NCBI RefSeq assembly: GCF_015461845.1 | Contig: NZ_JACOPW010000003.1 | Coordinates: 124,001-188,000, forward strand | Source: Pseudomonas mucoides | GTDB taxonomy: Bacteria > Pseudomonadota > Gammaproteobacteria > Pseudomonadales > Pseudomonadaceae | Length of the DNA: 64,000 nucleotides | Reading direction: 5' to 3' | Part shown: piece by piece, positions 8,533 to 18,522 of the stretch | How the letters are laid out: each line of letters starts with the position of its first letter | How positions within the stretch are numbered: position 1 is the first letter of the stretch | The notes under the pieces: model-generated | Told to the model about the DNA's origin: nothing | What the model saw: only the letters and a program-made list of their open reading frames with translations | Database searches by the model: none | Made by a program: the position numbers and the translations under genes

Positions 8533-8628
8533 TCATCGCGGGCAAGCCCGCTCCCACAGTGGCAGCGCTTGACCACAAGACTTGTGAACGACACAAAACC
8601 CTGTGGGAGCGAGCTTGCTCGCGATAGC
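8533..8628. repeat. REP doublet between purU and fdhA
   Basis: Inverted REP units at 8533-8559 (GCGGGCAAGCCCGC variant) and 8602-8627 (GCGAGCTTGCTCGC variant). The two arms belong to different sequence variants. Placed inside an operon, it may protect or separate the upstream and downstream mRNA segments. Confidence 0.85.
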
Positions 8629-8631
8629 AAT

Positions 8632-9489
8632 CTAGAGAACGACGGTGCGATTGGCGTTCAAAAATACTCGTCGTTCAATGTGATAACCCACCGCCCGCGC
8701 CAGGGTCAGCCCTTCGATATCCCGCCCCTTGGCGATCAGGTCTTCCGGGTAATGACTGTGGTCCACCGCCTCCACGCCCTGGGCAATGATCGGCCCCTCG
8801 TCCAGGTCGTTGTTGATGTAATGCGCCGTCGCGCCAACCAGTTTCACGCCCTTGTTGTAGGCCTGGTGATACGGCTTGGCGCCCTTGAAACCGGGCAGCA
8901 GGGAGTGATGGATGTTGATCGCCTTGCCGTCGAGTTTGCGGCACAGCTCTGGCGACAGGACTTGCATGTAGCGCGCAAGAATCACCAGTTCGGCGCCGGA
9001 CTCTTCGATCACCTGCCATACCTGACGCTCCTGCGACGGCTTGTCGTTGGGGTCCAGCGGGAAGTGGTAGTACGGAATCTGGTGCCAGTCGGCCAGCGGC
9101 TTGAGGTCGGGGTGGTTGGAAACCACGGCGGCCACGTCCATCGACAACTGGCCGATGCGCTGGCGATAGAGCAAGTCGTTGAGGCAGTGATCGGCCTTGG
9201 AGACCATGATCACCACTTTTGGCCGGTAGTTCGGTGGTGTCAGTTCGAAGACCATGCCGAAGGCTTTGCCACGTTCTTCCAGTCCGGCGCGGAAGGCTTG
9301 CTCGTCGAAGCCTTCGGGCTGACGGAATTCCACGCGAATGAAGAAGCGGCCCGAGAGCCGGTCATCGAAGGAGTGGTGCTCGGTGACGTAGCAGCCCTGC
9401 TCGAACAGAAAGCGGGTCACCGCGTCCACGGTGCCGAGGACGCTGGGGCAGTCGGCGGTCAGAATCCATGTGTCTGGGGCGCGGCTCAT
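8632..9489 (-). CDS. purU: Formyltetrahydrofolate deformylase
   Basis: A 285-residue enzyme. The N-terminal ACT domain begins WILTADCPSVLGTVDAVTRF. The formyltransferase-like domain follows, with the catalytic Asn-His-Asp set visible in INIHHSLLPGFKGA and the block around INNDLDEGPIIAQ. It hydrolyses 10-formyl-THF to formate and THF. In this operon it regenerates THF that accepts the C1 unit released by sarcosine oxidase. Ribosome-binding site CAGGAG is ten bases from the ATG. Confidence 0.95.
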   Translation of the reverse strand: MSRAPDTWILTADCPSVLGTVDAVTRFLFEQGCYVTEHHSFDDRLSGRFFIRVEFRQPEGFDEQAFRAGLEERGKAFGMVFELTPPNYRPKVVIMVSKADHCLNDLLYRQRIGQLSMDVAAVVSNHPDLKPLADWHQIPYYHFPLDPNDKPSQERQVWQVIEESGAELVILARYMQVLSPELCRKLDGKAINIHHSLLPGFKGAKPYHQAYNKGVKLVGATAHYINNDLDEGPIIAQGVEAVDHSHYPEDLIAKGRDIEGLTLARAVGYHIERRVFLNANRTVVL

Positions 9490-9535
9490 AGTGCGGTGAC
9501 TCCTGTTCGAAAATACCTACACGGCTGCGAAGACC

Positions 9536-9668
9536 TGTGGCGAGGGAGCTTGCTCCCGCTGGGTTGCGAAGCGACCCCAAAATCAGCGACCGCATTCACT
9601 CAGGAGGAATGCGGGCTCAGGTTTTACGACTGCTGCGCAGCCGAGCGGGAGCAAGCTCCCTCGCCACA
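9536..9668. repeat. Long REP-like inverted repeat (GTGGCGAGGGAGCTTGCTCCC family)
   Basis: A 133-base element with arms TGTGGCGAGGGAGCTTGCTC and the complement at 9648-9668. The interior carries a second nested pairing region (GGTTGCGAAGC and GCTGCGCAGCC). A related element is at 18523-18655. It is a different family from the 26-base REPs elsewhere in the window. Confidence 0.75.
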
Positions 9669-9680
9669 GGGGAACGATCA

Positions 9681-10313
9681 TTAAGCCTGGACGCTCAGGC
9701 CGTATTCAGCGGCCGCATCCTGCAACCACAACCACCAGTAATCCGAGAAGCTGCGGCGGATCAGCAGTTCCCAAGTGTCTTCAGCGGTATGGCGAATCAC
9801 CAGTTGCGACTTGGCGAACACCGTGCCCACGGCCTTGCCCACCGGGAAGCTGTTGGGGTGCACGTCGTAGCTGGTGGATTTCATCAGCACCTGGCGCACG
9901 TTCGGGCCGCTCAGTTCGAGGATCTGCTGGCCGCCGCTGACGTTGGTGATTGCGATGTGCAGGTCGCCCAGCGCTTCACGCAGTTTTTGCTCGGCGGCAA
10001 ATTCTTCACCGGTCGGCACGATCAGCAGCCACTCATCCGGCCCCATCCATTGCAGGCTGGTTTCGCCTTTGATGACGACGGTCAGCGCACCCGGCAATTC
10101 GATGCCAAGCGCCTTGTGTACGCCGGCGGCAAACGCAGCATCGTGGCCATCGCCACGGATGGTCAGGTGGCCGAGGAGTTTCTTCTCACGCACGGTCACG
10201 CCGGCGTTTTTGCGGCCCTTGCCCGCCAGGCTGGCGAGGTCGGCATGATGCAGCGACGACTCGGCCTTGGCGCCGGTGGTTGGGCGTTGTTGGTAAACAT
10301 TGGCTGCGGTCAT
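9681..10313 (-). CDS. soxG: Sarcosine oxidase, gamma subunit
   Basis: A 210-residue subunit of heterotetrameric sarcosine oxidase. It has the SoxG pattern: KKLLGHLTIRGDGHDAAFA, LQWMGPDEWLLIVP and GRNFP-like SFPVGKAVGTVFAKSQ, ending WLWLQDAAAEYGLSVQA. Gamma is a structural subunit related to GcvT folds and packs against alpha in the cytoplasmic complex. The ATG at 10313 is used because the family begins there; frame upstream runs into REP sequence. It lies 128 bases after soxA with a REP doublet between. Confidence 0.93.
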   Translation of the reverse strand: MTAANVYQQRPTTGAKAESSLHHADLASLAGKGRKNAGVTVREKKLLGHLTIRGDGHDAAFAAGVHKALGIELPGALTVVIKGETSLQWMGPDEWLLIVPTGEEFAAEQKLREALGDLHIAITNVSGGQQILELSGPNVRQVLMKSTSYDVHPNSFPVGKAVGTVFAKSQLVIRHTAEDTWELLIRRSFSDYWWLWLQDAAAEYGLSVQA

Positions 10314-10340
10314 AAAGCACCTTTCCTGAATTCGTTTCCC

Positions 10341-10430
10341 TGTGGGAGCGGGCTTGCCCGCGATGGGAGCAACTCGGTCTGCCTGAGGCACCGCGTTATC
10401 GTTCATCGCGGGCAAGCCACGCTCCCACAG
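10341..10430. repeat. REP doublet between soxA and soxG
   Basis: Inverted REP units at 10341-10366 and 10404-10429, both of the GCGGGC variant. The second carries an extra A (AAGCCACGCTCC) that breaks the stem. Confidence 0.85.
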
Positions 10431-10441
10431 GTTCTGTGGTG

Positions 10442-13400
10442 TCAGATGTTCTGGCGATCACCCTTAGGATCGAAGAACACCGAAGAAACAATTTCCGCCT
10501 CGATCACGCTGCCATCCGCCAGCGGTGCGAACACACGCTCACCGATACGCTTCAACCCGCCTTTCACCACGCCCATGGCAAATGAATAGCCCAGGGAGTT
10601 GTGCAAGTAGCTGGAGGTCACGTGGCCAACCATGGTCATCGGGATCGCTTGCTTGGTGTTGAACACCAGTTGCGCACCTTCCGGCAGCCATTTGGTCGGA
10701 TCGATCGGCTTCAGGCCCACCAGTTGCTTGCGTTGATCACGCACGCAGTCTTCGCGGTTCATGCCACGCTGACCGATCCACGAGAACGGTTTGGTGCGAC
10801 CGACGCACCAGCCCATGTTCAAGTCATCCGGCGTCATCGAGCCGTCAGTGTCCTGGCCGACAATGATGAAACCCTTCTCGGCCCGCAGAATGTGCATGGT
10901 CTCGGTGCCGTACGGCGTCAGGTTGTATGGCTTGCCGGCCTCGACGATTTTCTCGAGCACGCCCATGGCGTAGTCGGCTTGCACGTTGACTTCGTACGAC
11001 AGCTCACCGGTAAACGAAATCCGGAACACCCGCGCCGGCACACCACCGACCAGACCTTCTTTCCAGGTCATGAACGGGAAGGCTTCGTTGCTCAGGTCGA
11101 TGTCGGTGACGTGGCTGAGCAGCTTGCGGCTGTTCGGCCCGGACAGGGTCATGGTTGCCCAGTGATCTGTCACGGAGGTGAAGTACACCTTCAGCTCCGG
11201 CCATTCGGTCTGGTGGTAGATTTCCAGCCATTGCAGCACGCGTGCAGCGCCGCCGGTGGTGGTGGTCATCACGAAATGGTTGTCGGCGAGGCAAGCGGTG
11301 ACGCCGTCGTCGAAGACCATGCCGTCTTCTTTGCACATCAGGCCGTAGCGCGCCTTGCCTACGTCGAGCTTGGTCCAGGCGTTGGTGTAGATGCGGTTGA
11401 GGAACTCACGGCAATCCGGGCCCTGGATATCGATCTTGCCCAGGGTCGACGCATCCAGCAGACCAACACTGTCGCGCACGGCTTTGCATTCGCGTTTCAC
11501 CGCGGCATGAATGTCTTCACCGCTTTTCGGGAAGTACCACGGACGTTTCCACTGACCGACATCTTCAAACTCAGCGCCGTTTTTCACGTGCCAGTGATGC
11601 AGTGCGGTGTGACGGACCGGCTCGAAGATGTGCCCACAGTGACGACCGGCCACGGCGCCGAACGTCACCGGCGTGTAGTTCGGGCGGAACATGGTGGTGC
11701 CCATCTGCGGGATGGTCACGTTCAGCGAACGGGCAGCGATGGCCAGGCCGTTGACGTTGCCGAGCTTGCCCTGGTCGGTACCGAAGCCCAGTGCGGTGTA
11801 GCGTTTGACGTGCTCGACCGACTCGAAGCCTTCGCGGGTCGCCAGTTCGATGGCGGCAGCGGTGACGTCGTTTTGCAGGTCGACGAATTGCTTCGGCGCC
11901 CGTGCGGTGGCTTTTTCGTGGGGCACCTGGAACAGCGCCAGCGTTGGCTCTTCCAGACGGCTCAAGGCTTTTGGCAGTACGCCTTCGACCGTTTGGAACC
12001 CGGCTTCGGCAGCGGCGCGAGCGCCCCCTTCAAAACCGTCGGCCAGGGAATCGCCGAGGCCGTAGACACCGTTGATACCACCGACGCACACGCGTTTTTG
12101 CGGTGCTTCGCCCGGTACGAAACCGAGGATGTCTTCGCGCCAGATCGGCTTGCCACCCAAGTGCGACGCCAAGTGAACCACCGGGCTGTAACCACCGGAG
12201 CTGGCAACCAAGTCGCATTCGAGCCACTCGCCAGGACTGGTCACGGCGTGTGCTTTGACATCAATCGCCGCCACACGAGCCGCCGTCACGTGCTTGCTGC
12301 CACGGGCTTCGATCACGGCGCTGCCGGTCAGGATGCGGATGCCTTTGGCACGTGCTTCTTCAACCAAAGCGCCACGAGGATTGCTGCGGGCGTCGGCGAT
12401 AGCGACGACTTGCAGGCTGGCGTCGAGCCAGTCCAGAGCAACGCGGTAGGCGTGATCGTTGTTGGTCGACAGCACCAGTTTTTTGCCCGGTGCCACGCCG
12501 TAGCGGCGCACGTAAGTCGACACAGCACCAGCAAGCATGTTGCCCGGCACGTCGTTGTTGCCGTAGACCAGCGGACGCTCGTGAGCGCCGGTCGCCAGCA
12601 CGACACGTTTGGCGCGAACGCGGTGGATGCGCTGACGCACCTGGCCAATCGGAGCACGGTCGCCGAGGTGATCGGTCAGGCGCTCGTGGATGGTCAGGAA
12701 GTTGTGGTCGTGGTAACCGTTGACCGTGGCGCGCGGCAACAGCAGCACGTCCGGGGTGTCTTTCAGTTCGGCGATGACGCTGGCGATCCATTCGGCAGCA
12801 GGCTTGCCGTCGAGGCTTTCGCGGGAGTCGAGCAGGCTGCCGCCGAACTCTTCCTGCTCATCGGCGAGAATCACTCGGGCACCGCTGCGCGCAGCAGCCA
12901 GTGCAGCCGCCAGGCCAGCAGGGCCAGCGCCGACGATCAGCACGTCGCAGTGCTGGTTCATGTAGTCGTAGGTGTCCGGATCGTTCTCGGTTGGCGAGCG
13001 GCCAAGACCGGCGGCTTTACGAATGTACTTCTCGTAAGTCATCCAGAACGATTGCGGGTACATGAAGGTTTTGTAGTAGAAGCCCGGTGGCATCAGCTTG
13101 CCGCCGACCTTGCCGAGAATCCCCATCATGTCGTTGTTCACGCTTGGCCAGCCGTTGGTGCTGGTGGCGACCAGGCCTTGATACAGCGCTTGTTGCGTGG
13201 CGCGTACGTTTGGAATCTGCGTGGCTTCAGTCGCGCCGATCTGCAGCACGGCGTTTGGCTCTTCAGCGCCCGCCGCGAAGATGCCGCGCGGACGGGAATA
13301 CTTGAAGCTGCGACCGATGATGTCGACGCCGTTGGCCAGCAGTGCAGCGGCCAGCGAGTCGCCTTCAAAGCCTTTGTAGCTCTGGCCGTTGAAGGTGAAG

Positions 13401-13459
13401 TTCAGCACTTTGTTGCGGTCGATCCGTCCACCGTTGGACAGGCGATTGATCTGGCTCAT
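10442..13459 (-). CDS. soxA: Sarcosine oxidase, alpha subunit
   Basis: A 1005-residue subunit with three parts. Residues 1-110 form a ferredoxin-like domain (FKYSRPRGIFAAGAEEPNA). A FAD/NAD-binding oxidoreductase core follows (VLIVGAGPAGLAAALAAARS, about residue 174). The C-terminal ~400 residues are an aminomethyltransferase (GcvT-like) domain that binds tetrahydrofolate (YGLMCKEDGMVFDDGVTACL; GTETMHILRAEKGF). It completes oxidation of N-methyl groups and transfers the C1 unit to THF, yielding glycine, 5,10-methylene-THF and H2O2. Its ATG overlaps the soxD stop by four bases (ATGA), showing coupling. Confidence 0.97.
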   Translation of the reverse strand: MSQINRLSNGGRIDRNKVLNFTFNGQSYKGFEGDSLAAALLANGVDIIGRSFKYSRPRGIFAAGAEEPNAVLQIGATEATQIPNVRATQQALYQGLVATSTNGWPSVNNDMMGILGKVGGKLMPPGFYYKTFMYPQSFWMTYEKYIRKAAGLGRSPTENDPDTYDYMNQHCDVLIVGAGPAGLAAALAAARSGARVILADEQEEFGGSLLDSRESLDGKPAAEWIASVIAELKDTPDVLLLPRATVNGYHDHNFLTIHERLTDHLGDRAPIGQVRQRIHRVRAKRVVLATGAHERPLVYGNNDVPGNMLAGAVSTYVRRYGVAPGKKLVLSTNNDHAYRVALDWLDASLQVVAIADARSNPRGALVEEARAKGIRILTGSAVIEARGSKHVTAARVAAIDVKAHAVTSPGEWLECDLVASSGGYSPVVHLASHLGGKPIWREDILGFVPGEAPQKRVCVGGINGVYGLGDSLADGFEGGARAAAEAGFQTVEGVLPKALSRLEEPTLALFQVPHEKATARAPKQFVDLQNDVTAAAIELATREGFESVEHVKRYTALGFGTDQGKLGNVNGLAIAARSLNVTIPQMGTTMFRPNYTPVTFGAVAGRHCGHIFEPVRHTALHHWHVKNGAEFEDVGQWKRPWYFPKSGEDIHAAVKRECKAVRDSVGLLDASTLGKIDIQGPDCREFLNRIYTNAWTKLDVGKARYGLMCKEDGMVFDDGVTACLADNHFVMTTTTGGAARVLQWLEIYHQTEWPELKVYFTSVTDHWATMTLSGPNSRKLLSHVTDIDLSNEAFPFMTWKEGLVGGVPARVFRISFTGELSYEVNVQADYAMGVLEKIVEAGKPYNLTPYGTETMHILRAEKGFIIVGQDTDGSMTPDDLNMGWCVGRTKPFSWIGQRGMNREDCVRDQRKQLVGLKPIDPTKWLPEGAQLVFNTKQAIPMTMVGHVTSSYLHNSLGYSFAMGVVKGGLKRIGERVFAPLADGSVIEAEIVSSVFFDPKGDRQNI

Positions 13460-13785
13460 ACCTTAGCTCCCAGAGCCTGCGCGGCCGCTTTCGGACTTTC
13501 AGTCTTGTCGGTGAACTGCGGCTTGGTGCCGATCTTGTAGGTCTCGAGAATCTCGTAGGTCACGGTGTCGCGGGTGACGTTGAAGTACTGACGGCAACCG
13601 GCAACGTGGTCCCACAACTCGTGGTGCAGGCCGCGAGGGTTATCGCGGAAGAACATGTAGTCGCCCCACTCCTCGTCGGTGCAGGTGGTCGGGTCCAGTG
13701 GGCGCGGGATGTGCGCCTGGCCGGATGCATGGAATTCCTCTTCGGAGCGCAGTTCGCCGCAGTGAGGACAGAAGATATGCAACAT
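13456..13785 (-). CDS. soxD: Sarcosine oxidase, delta subunit
   Basis: A 109-residue zinc-binding subunit. The N-terminal IFCPHCGELRSEEEFH supplies cysteines and a histidine typical of SoxD; HVAGCRQYFNVTRDTVTYEI is the conserved C-terminal block. It stabilises the SoxABDG complex. It sits 14 bases after soxB and overlaps soxA by four. Confidence 0.96.
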   Translation of the reverse strand: MLHIFCPHCGELRSEEEFHASGQAHIPRPLDPTTCTDEEWGDYMFFRDNPRGLHHELWDHVAGCRQYFNVTRDTVTYEILETYKIGTKPQFTDKTESPKAAAQALGAKV

Positions 13786-13799
13786 GGGGATTTCTCCTG

Positions 13800-15050
13800 T
13801 TAGTGGGCAACCGCAGCAGCGCCGTGTTCATCGATCAACGCACCGTTGTGGAAACGGTCGATGGAGAAAGGTGCAGCCAATGGGTGCATTTCACCCTTGG
13901 CCAGACTCGCGGCAAACACGTTGCCCGAGCCAGGTGTCGCCTTGAAGCCACCGGTACCCCAACCGCAGTTGAAGAACATGTTCGGTACCGGCGTTTTCGA
14001 AATGATCGGGCAGGCATCCGGCGTGGTGTCGACGATGCCGCCCCACTGCCGGTTCATGCGGACGCGCGACAACACCGGGAACATCTCGACGATGGCCTGG
14101 ATGGTGTGTTCGATCACCGGGTACGAACCGCGCTGGCCGTAGCCGTTGTAGCCGTCGATACCGGCGCCGATCACCAGGTCGCCCTTGTCGGACTGACTGA
14201 TGTAACCGTGTACGGCGTTGGACATGATCACGCTGTCGATAATCGGCTTGATCGGCTCGGACACCAGCGCTTGCAGCGGGTGCGATTCGATCGGCAGACG
14301 GAAACCGGCGAGTTTGGCCATGTGCCCGGAGTTACCGGCAGTGACCACACCGACGCGCTTGGCGCCGATGAAGCCCTTGTTGGTTTCAACACCGATGCAC
14401 ACGCCGTTTTCCTTGCGGAAACCGATCACTTCGGTCTGCTGGATCAGGTCCACGCCCAAGGCGTCGGCGGCACGGGCAAAGCCCCAGGCCACGGCATCGT
14501 GACGGGCCACGCCGCCGCGACGCTGGACGGTCGCGCCCATCACCGGGTAGCGGGTGTTTTTCGAGCAGTCGAGGTACGGAATCTCGTCGGCTACTTGTTT
14601 GGCATCGAGCAGTTCACCGTCCACGCCGTTGAGGCGGTTGGCACTGACCCGACGCTCGGAATCACGAATGTCCTGCAGGGTGTGGCACAGGTTGTAAACG
14701 CCGCGCTGGGAGAACATCACGTTGTAGTTCAGGTCCTGGGACAGGCCTTCCCACAGTTTCATCGCGTGTTCGTACAGGTGCGCCGACTCGTCCCACAGGT
14801 AGTTGGAGCGAACGATGGTGGTGTTGCGCGCGGTGTTACCGCCGCCCAGCCAGCCTTTCTCGACCACGGCCACGTTGGTGATGCCGTGTTCCTTGGCGAG
14901 GTAGTAGGCGGTCGCCAGACCATGCCCGCCACCGCCGACGATGACTACGTCATAGACCTTTTTCGGGGTCGGCGTGCGCCACATTTTCTGCCAGTTTTCG
15001 TGATGGCTGAGGGAGTGTTTGAAGAGGCCGAAGCCCGAGTAGCGTTGCAT
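13800..15050 (-). CDS. soxB: Sarcosine oxidase, beta subunit
   Basis: A 416-residue flavoprotein of the D-amino-acid-oxidase-like family. The FAD-binding motif [18 protein letters not shown] lies near residue 35, and the covalent-flavin region is in [14 protein letters not shown]. It carries the sarcosine-oxidising active site. I prefer the ATG at 15050, nine bases after GGAG, over an ATG two codons upstream that would sit only three bases from it. It lies 23 bases after glyA. Confidence 0.95.
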   Translation of the reverse strand: MQRYSGFGLFKHSLSHHENWQKMWRTPTPKKVYDVVIVGGGGHGLATAYYLAKEHGITNVAVVEKGWLGGGNTARNTTIVRSNYLWDESAHLYEHAMKLWEGLSQDLNYNVMFSQRGVYNLCHTLQDIRDSERRVSANRLNGVDGELLDAKQVADEIPYLDCSKNTRYPVMGATVQRRGGVARHDAVAWGFARAADALGVDLIQQTEVIGFRKENGVCIGVETNKGFIGAKRVGVVTAGNSGHMAKLAGFRLPIESHPLQALVSEPIKPIIDSVIMSNAVHGYISQSDKGDLVIGAGIDGYNGYGQRGSYPVIEHTIQAIVEMFPVLSRVRMNRQWGGIVDTTPDACPIISKTPVPNMFFNCGWGTGGFKATPGSGNVFAASLAKGEMHPLAAPFSIDRFHNGALIDEHGAAAVAH

Positions 15051-15073
15051 AGTCATTTACTCCAAAACCGCGC

Positions 15074-16327
15074 TCAGCGATAAACCGGGAAGTCCGCGCA
15101 CAGGGCCGATACTTGCTGCGCAACATTGGCCTCGACATCGGCATCGCCGAGGTTGTCGAGGATGTCGCAGATCCAGCCGGCCAACGTGACGCACTGGGTC
15201 ACCTTGAAGCCGCGCGTGGTCACCGCCGGGGTGCCGATGCGCAGGCCGGAGGTGACGAACGGCGACTGTGGATCATTCGGGACAGCGTTCTTGTTCACAG
15301 TGATGTGGGCGCGACCGAGTGCTGCATCCGCGTCTTTGCCGGTGAGGCCCTGACGGATCAGGCTGACCAGGAACAGATGGTTATCGGTACCGCCGGACAC
15401 TACATCGTAGCCGCGTTTGATAAACACGCCGGCCATGGCCTGGGCGTTGTCGATCACTTGTTGTTGGTAAGCCTTGAAGCTCGGCTCCAGCGCTTCCTTG
15501 AAGCACACCGCTTTACCAGCGATCACGTGCATCAGCGGGCCGCCCTGGGCACCCGGGAACACTGCCGCGTTGAGCTTCTTCTCGATTTCTTCGTTGGCCT
15601 TGGCCAGGATCAGGCCGCCACGTGGACCGCGCAGGGTCTTGTGAGTGGTGGTAGTCACCACATCAGCGTACGGCAGCGGATTCGGGTACAGACCAGCAGC
15701 CACCAGACCGGCAACGTGCGCCATGTCGACGAACAGCAGCGCACCGACCTTGTCGGCGATCTGACGGAAACGTGGGAAGTCCAGAGTCTTGGAGTAAGCC
15801 GAGAAGCCGGCAACGATCATTTTTGGCTTGCATTCGACGGCCAGGCGCTCGACTTCGTCGTAATCGATCAACCCGGTTTTAGTGTCGATGCCGTACTGCA
15901 CGGCGTTGTACAGCTTGCCCGAGGACGACACTTTGGCGCCGTGGGTCAGGTGACCACCGTGGGCCAGGCTCATGCCGAGGATGGTGTCGCCTGGCTGGAT
16001 CAGCGCCAGATACACAGCACTGTTGGCCGAAGAGCCGGAGTGCGGCTGGACGTTGGCGTAGTCGGCACCGAACAGTTGCTTGGCGCGTTCGATGGCCAGG
16101 GCTTCAACCTTGTCGACGTGCTCGCAGCCACCGTAGTAGCGCTTACCCGGATAGCCTTCGGCGTATTTGTTGGTCAGGCCACTGCCTTGCGCTTCCATGA
16201 CGCGTTTGCTGGTGTAGTTCTCTGACGCGATCAGCTCGATGTGATCTTCCTGACGTTGCTCTTCGGCATTCATCGCCGCCAGCAGTGCATCGTCGTAACC
16301 CTGGATCTGGTCTTGCTTGCTGAACAT
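15074..16327 (-). CDS. glyA: Serine hydroxymethyltransferase
   Basis: A 417-residue PLP enzyme. The PLP-lysine motif is [16 protein letters not shown], and the N terminus has [14 protein letters not shown]. It converts glycine plus 5,10-methylene-THF to serine. As first gene of the sox operon it uses both products of sarcosine oxidase, so this copy (glyA1 in related species) is the catabolic paralogue. The ATG at 16327 follows GGGAGA at seven bases. The leader contains a small hairpin (GGCACTG 16371-16377 with CAGTGCC 16387-16393). In P. aeruginosa this operon answers to GbdR and to the sarcosine regulator SouR; I could not identify the sites here. Confidence 0.96.
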   Translation of the reverse strand: MFSKQDQIQGYDDALLAAMNAEEQRQEDHIELIASENYTSKRVMEAQGSGLTNKYAEGYPGKRYYGGCEHVDKVEALAIERAKQLFGADYANVQPHSGSSANSAVYLALIQPGDTILGMSLAHGGHLTHGAKVSSSGKLYNAVQYGIDTKTGLIDYDEVERLAVECKPKMIVAGFSAYSKTLDFPRFRQIADKVGALLFVDMAHVAGLVAAGLYPNPLPYADVVTTTTHKTLRGPRGGLILAKANEEIEKKLNAAVFPGAQGGPLMHVIAGKAVCFKEALEPSFKAYQQQVIDNAQAMAGVFIKRGYDVVSGGTDNHLFLVSLIRQGLTGKDADAALGRAHITVNKNAVPNDPQSPFVTSGLRIGTPAVTTRGFKVTQCVTLAGWICDILDNLGDADVEANVAQQVSALCADFPVYR

Positions 16328-16517
16328 CGCGTCTCTCCCAGCGGCATCTATGCGCCATTCGTCTCGGTAAGGCACTGGTGTTTCGACAGTGCCCTTTGGA
16401 TGCGATGGTATGACCGGCGCAGACAGGCCAAATGCCTACGGACGCCACGCAAAGGTGCGTTTACGACATGAGCCGAAATGCCTGACCGGACACGGTCCCC
16501 GAACCACCAGAGATCCC

Positions 16518-16608
16518 TGTGGGAGCGAGCTTGCTCGCGATGGCGGCGGGTCAGTCGATATCCCTGTTGAATGACAAACCGATATCGCGAGCAAACCTGC
16601 TCCCACAG
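16518..16608. repeat. REP doublet upstream of glyA
   Basis: Inverted REP units at 16518-16543 and about 16583-16607. The second is degenerate (GCGAGCAAACCTGCTCC). It lies between the glyA promoter region and the stop codon of the TraX-like gene. Confidence 0.8.
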
Positions 16609-16611
16609 CGG

Positions 16612-17322
16612 TCAGGTGACGATTTGGCGGACGAGTAGCAACAGGAAAAAATGCAGCGGATAGAGGGCATAGGCCCAACGCCGCATCGGCAGTGGATGAA
16701 TGCCTTTGGCATGTCGCAAAAGCAGCGTCCCCAACAGTGGCGCAATCAGACAAGCGGCGATGCCTGGCACCGCAGCACTATTGCCCAGCTTCGCGGCTTG
16801 AATCAGCACCCGCCATTCATTGGCCGCCAGGCACACCAGCCCCGGCAGCAGCGCGAAATACCAGGGACGCCGGATCACCAGCAACATCGCCAGCGGCAAC
16901 AACACCCCGAAGAAACCAAACATCAGTCGCTCCGGGAACACTGCCGCCAGCGTCAAAGCGGCGACCGCCAACAGTCGCGATTGCAGCGTCGGGTGCTGCC
17001 AGCCCCGAGCGACCAACAGCCCAAGCGCCAACGTGGGCAACACGTTCAAGGTGTCGGGATCAGGAATGTACAACCTGTAAGGGATCTCACTGATGGCACT
17101 GAACAGCAGCAACCAGCCCAGATAACGCCACTGATGGGGCACTTCCCGTGCACGGGAAACATTCACCGCCATCGCCAGACAGAACCACGGAAACGCCAGC
17201 CGCCCCGGCACATACAGCAGATCGACGGAATAACCGACATATCGCAGGTGATCGAGCACCATGCTCAATAGCGCCAGCCACTTGAGCAGATCCAGTGCCC
17301 CATCCCGTTGAGTCATGTGCAT
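16612..17322 (-). CDS. TraX-family membrane protein
   Basis: A 236-residue polytopic membrane protein with about eight hydrophobic segments. The start MTQRDGALDLLKWLALLSMV and LDHLRYVG match TraX-family proteins, named after the F-pilin acetylase and related to membrane acyltransferases. There are no conjugation genes nearby, so the role is probably chromosomal and unknown. Two ATGs (17322 and 17316) are possible and neither has a strong ribosome-binding site. Its start faces the ltaE start, with about 130 bases of shared promoter region. Confidence 0.8.
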   Translation of the reverse strand: MHMTQRDGALDLLKWLALLSMVLDHLRYVGYSVDLLYVPGRLAFPWFCLAMAVNVSRAREVPHQWRYLGWLLLFSAISEIPYRLYIPDPDTLNVLPTLALGLLVARGWQHPTLQSRLLAVAALTLAAVFPERLMFGFFGVLLPLAMLLVIRRPWYFALLPGLVCLAANEWRVLIQAAKLGNSAAVPGIAACLIAPLLGTLLLRHAKGIHPLPMRRWAYALYPLHFFLLLLVRQIVT

Positions 17323-17455
17323 AATTGCCCGTCGTCTTTGTATTTTTCTGTCAGACGCATCGCGTGTGCTCCCCGGATGATCTTCGGTAAAGTGCGCACC
17401 ATCATTGACCACGAGTCGCTTCACCATAGGCGTCTCGACCACGGAAAGCAGGGCC

Positions 17456-18496
17456 ATGACCGATAAGAGCCAACAATTCGCCAGCGACAACTATTCCGGT
17501 ATCTGCCCTGAAGCCTGGGCGGCCATGGAACAGGCCAACCACGGCCACCAGCGCGCATACGGCGACGATGAATGGACCGCTCGCGCGTCCGACGATTTCC
17601 GCAAACTGTTCGAAACCGACTGCGAAGTGTTCTTCGCCTTCAACGGCACCGCCGCCAACTCGCTGGCCCTGTCGTCGCTGTGCCAGAGTTACCACAGCGT
17701 GATCTGCTCGGAAACCGCCCACGTCGAAACCGACGAATGCGGCGCACCGGAATTCTTCTCCAACGGCTCCAAACTGCTGATCGCCCGCACTGAAAACGGC
17801 AAGCTGACCCCGGAATCGATCCGCGAAGTCGCTCTCAAGCGCCAGGACATTCACTACCCGAAACCGCGCGTCGTGACCCTGACCCAGGCCACCGAAGTCG
17901 GCAGCGTCTACACCCCGGAAGAAATTCGCGCCATCAGCGCCACCTGCAAAGAGCTGGGCCTGAACCTGCACATGGACGGCGCGCGGTTCTCCAATGCGTG
18001 TGCGTTCCTCGGCTGCTCCCCGGCAGACCTGACCTGGAAGGCCGGCGTAGACGTATTGTGCTTCGGCGGTACGAAAAACGGCATGGCGGTCGGCGAGGCG
18101 ATTCTGTTCTTCAACCACAAACTGGCTGAAGACTTCGACTACCGCTGCAAACAGGCCGGTCAACTGGCCTCGAAGATGCGCTTCCTCTCGGCCCCGTGGG
18201 TCGGGATTCTGGAAAACGACGCCTGGCTCAAATACGCCCACCACGCCAACCGCTGCGCACAGTTGCTGGCCGAACTGGTGAGCGACATCCCGGGCGTGGA
18301 ACTGATGTTCCCGGTGCAGGCCAACGGCGTGTTCCTGCAACTCTCGGAACCGGCCATCGCCGCACTGACCGCCAAGGGCTGGCGCTTCTACACCTTCATC
18401 GGCAACGGCGGCGCACGCTTCATGTGCTCGTGGGACACCGAAGAAGAACGCGTACGCGAACTGGCCGCCGACATCCGCGAAGTCATGCCCCACTGA
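17456..18496 (+). CDS. ltaE: Low-specificity L-threonine aldolase
   Basis: A 346-residue PLP-dependent aldolase. The PLP lysine is Lys207 in CFGGTKNGMAVGE, with the upstream Asp of NLHMDGARFSNA. It cleaves threonine or allo-threonine to glycine and acetaldehyde. In P. aeruginosa the equivalent gene (PA5413) lies in the same place in the betaine cluster, so it may feed or drain the glycine pool. Ribosome-binding site GGAAAG. Upstream frame is ignored because it precedes the conserved N terminus. Confidence 0.93.
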   Translation: MTDKSQQFASDNYSGICPEAWAAMEQANHGHQRAYGDDEWTARASDDFRKLFETDCEVFFAFNGTAANSLALSSLCQSYHSVICSETAHVETDECGAPEFFSNGSKLLIARTENGKLTPESIREVALKRQDIHYPKPRVVTLTQATEVGSVYTPEEIRAISATCKELGLNLHMDGARFSNACAFLGCSPADLTWKAGVDVLCFGGTKNGMAVGEAILFFNHKLAEDFDYRCKQAGQLASKMRFLSAPWVGILENDAWLKYAHHANRCAQLLAELVSDIPGVELMFPVQANGVFLQLSEPAIAALTAKGWRFYTFIGNGGARFMCSWDTEEERVRELAADIREVMPH

Positions 18497-18522
18497 TTCC
18501 TTCAAACAGCAACCCGATCCCC

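Noticed and set aside
10601-13540. A very long open frame (979 codons) opposite soxA
   Set aside because: High GC codon bias leaves antisense frames open; the translation is low-complexity and has no domain, while soxA on the other strand is certain. The same applies to the long frames opposite dgcB, dgcA, betT and dbpA.
16328-16517. Glycine riboswitch upstream of glyA
   Set aside because: There is a small hairpin, but I could not see the conserved aptamer core or a tandem arrangement; known control is by regulators of the betaine and sarcosine pathway.
16612-17322. Conjugative element suggested by the TraX-like gene
   Set aside because: No relaxase, pilus or mobilisation gene is nearby; TraX-family proteins are common on chromosomes.
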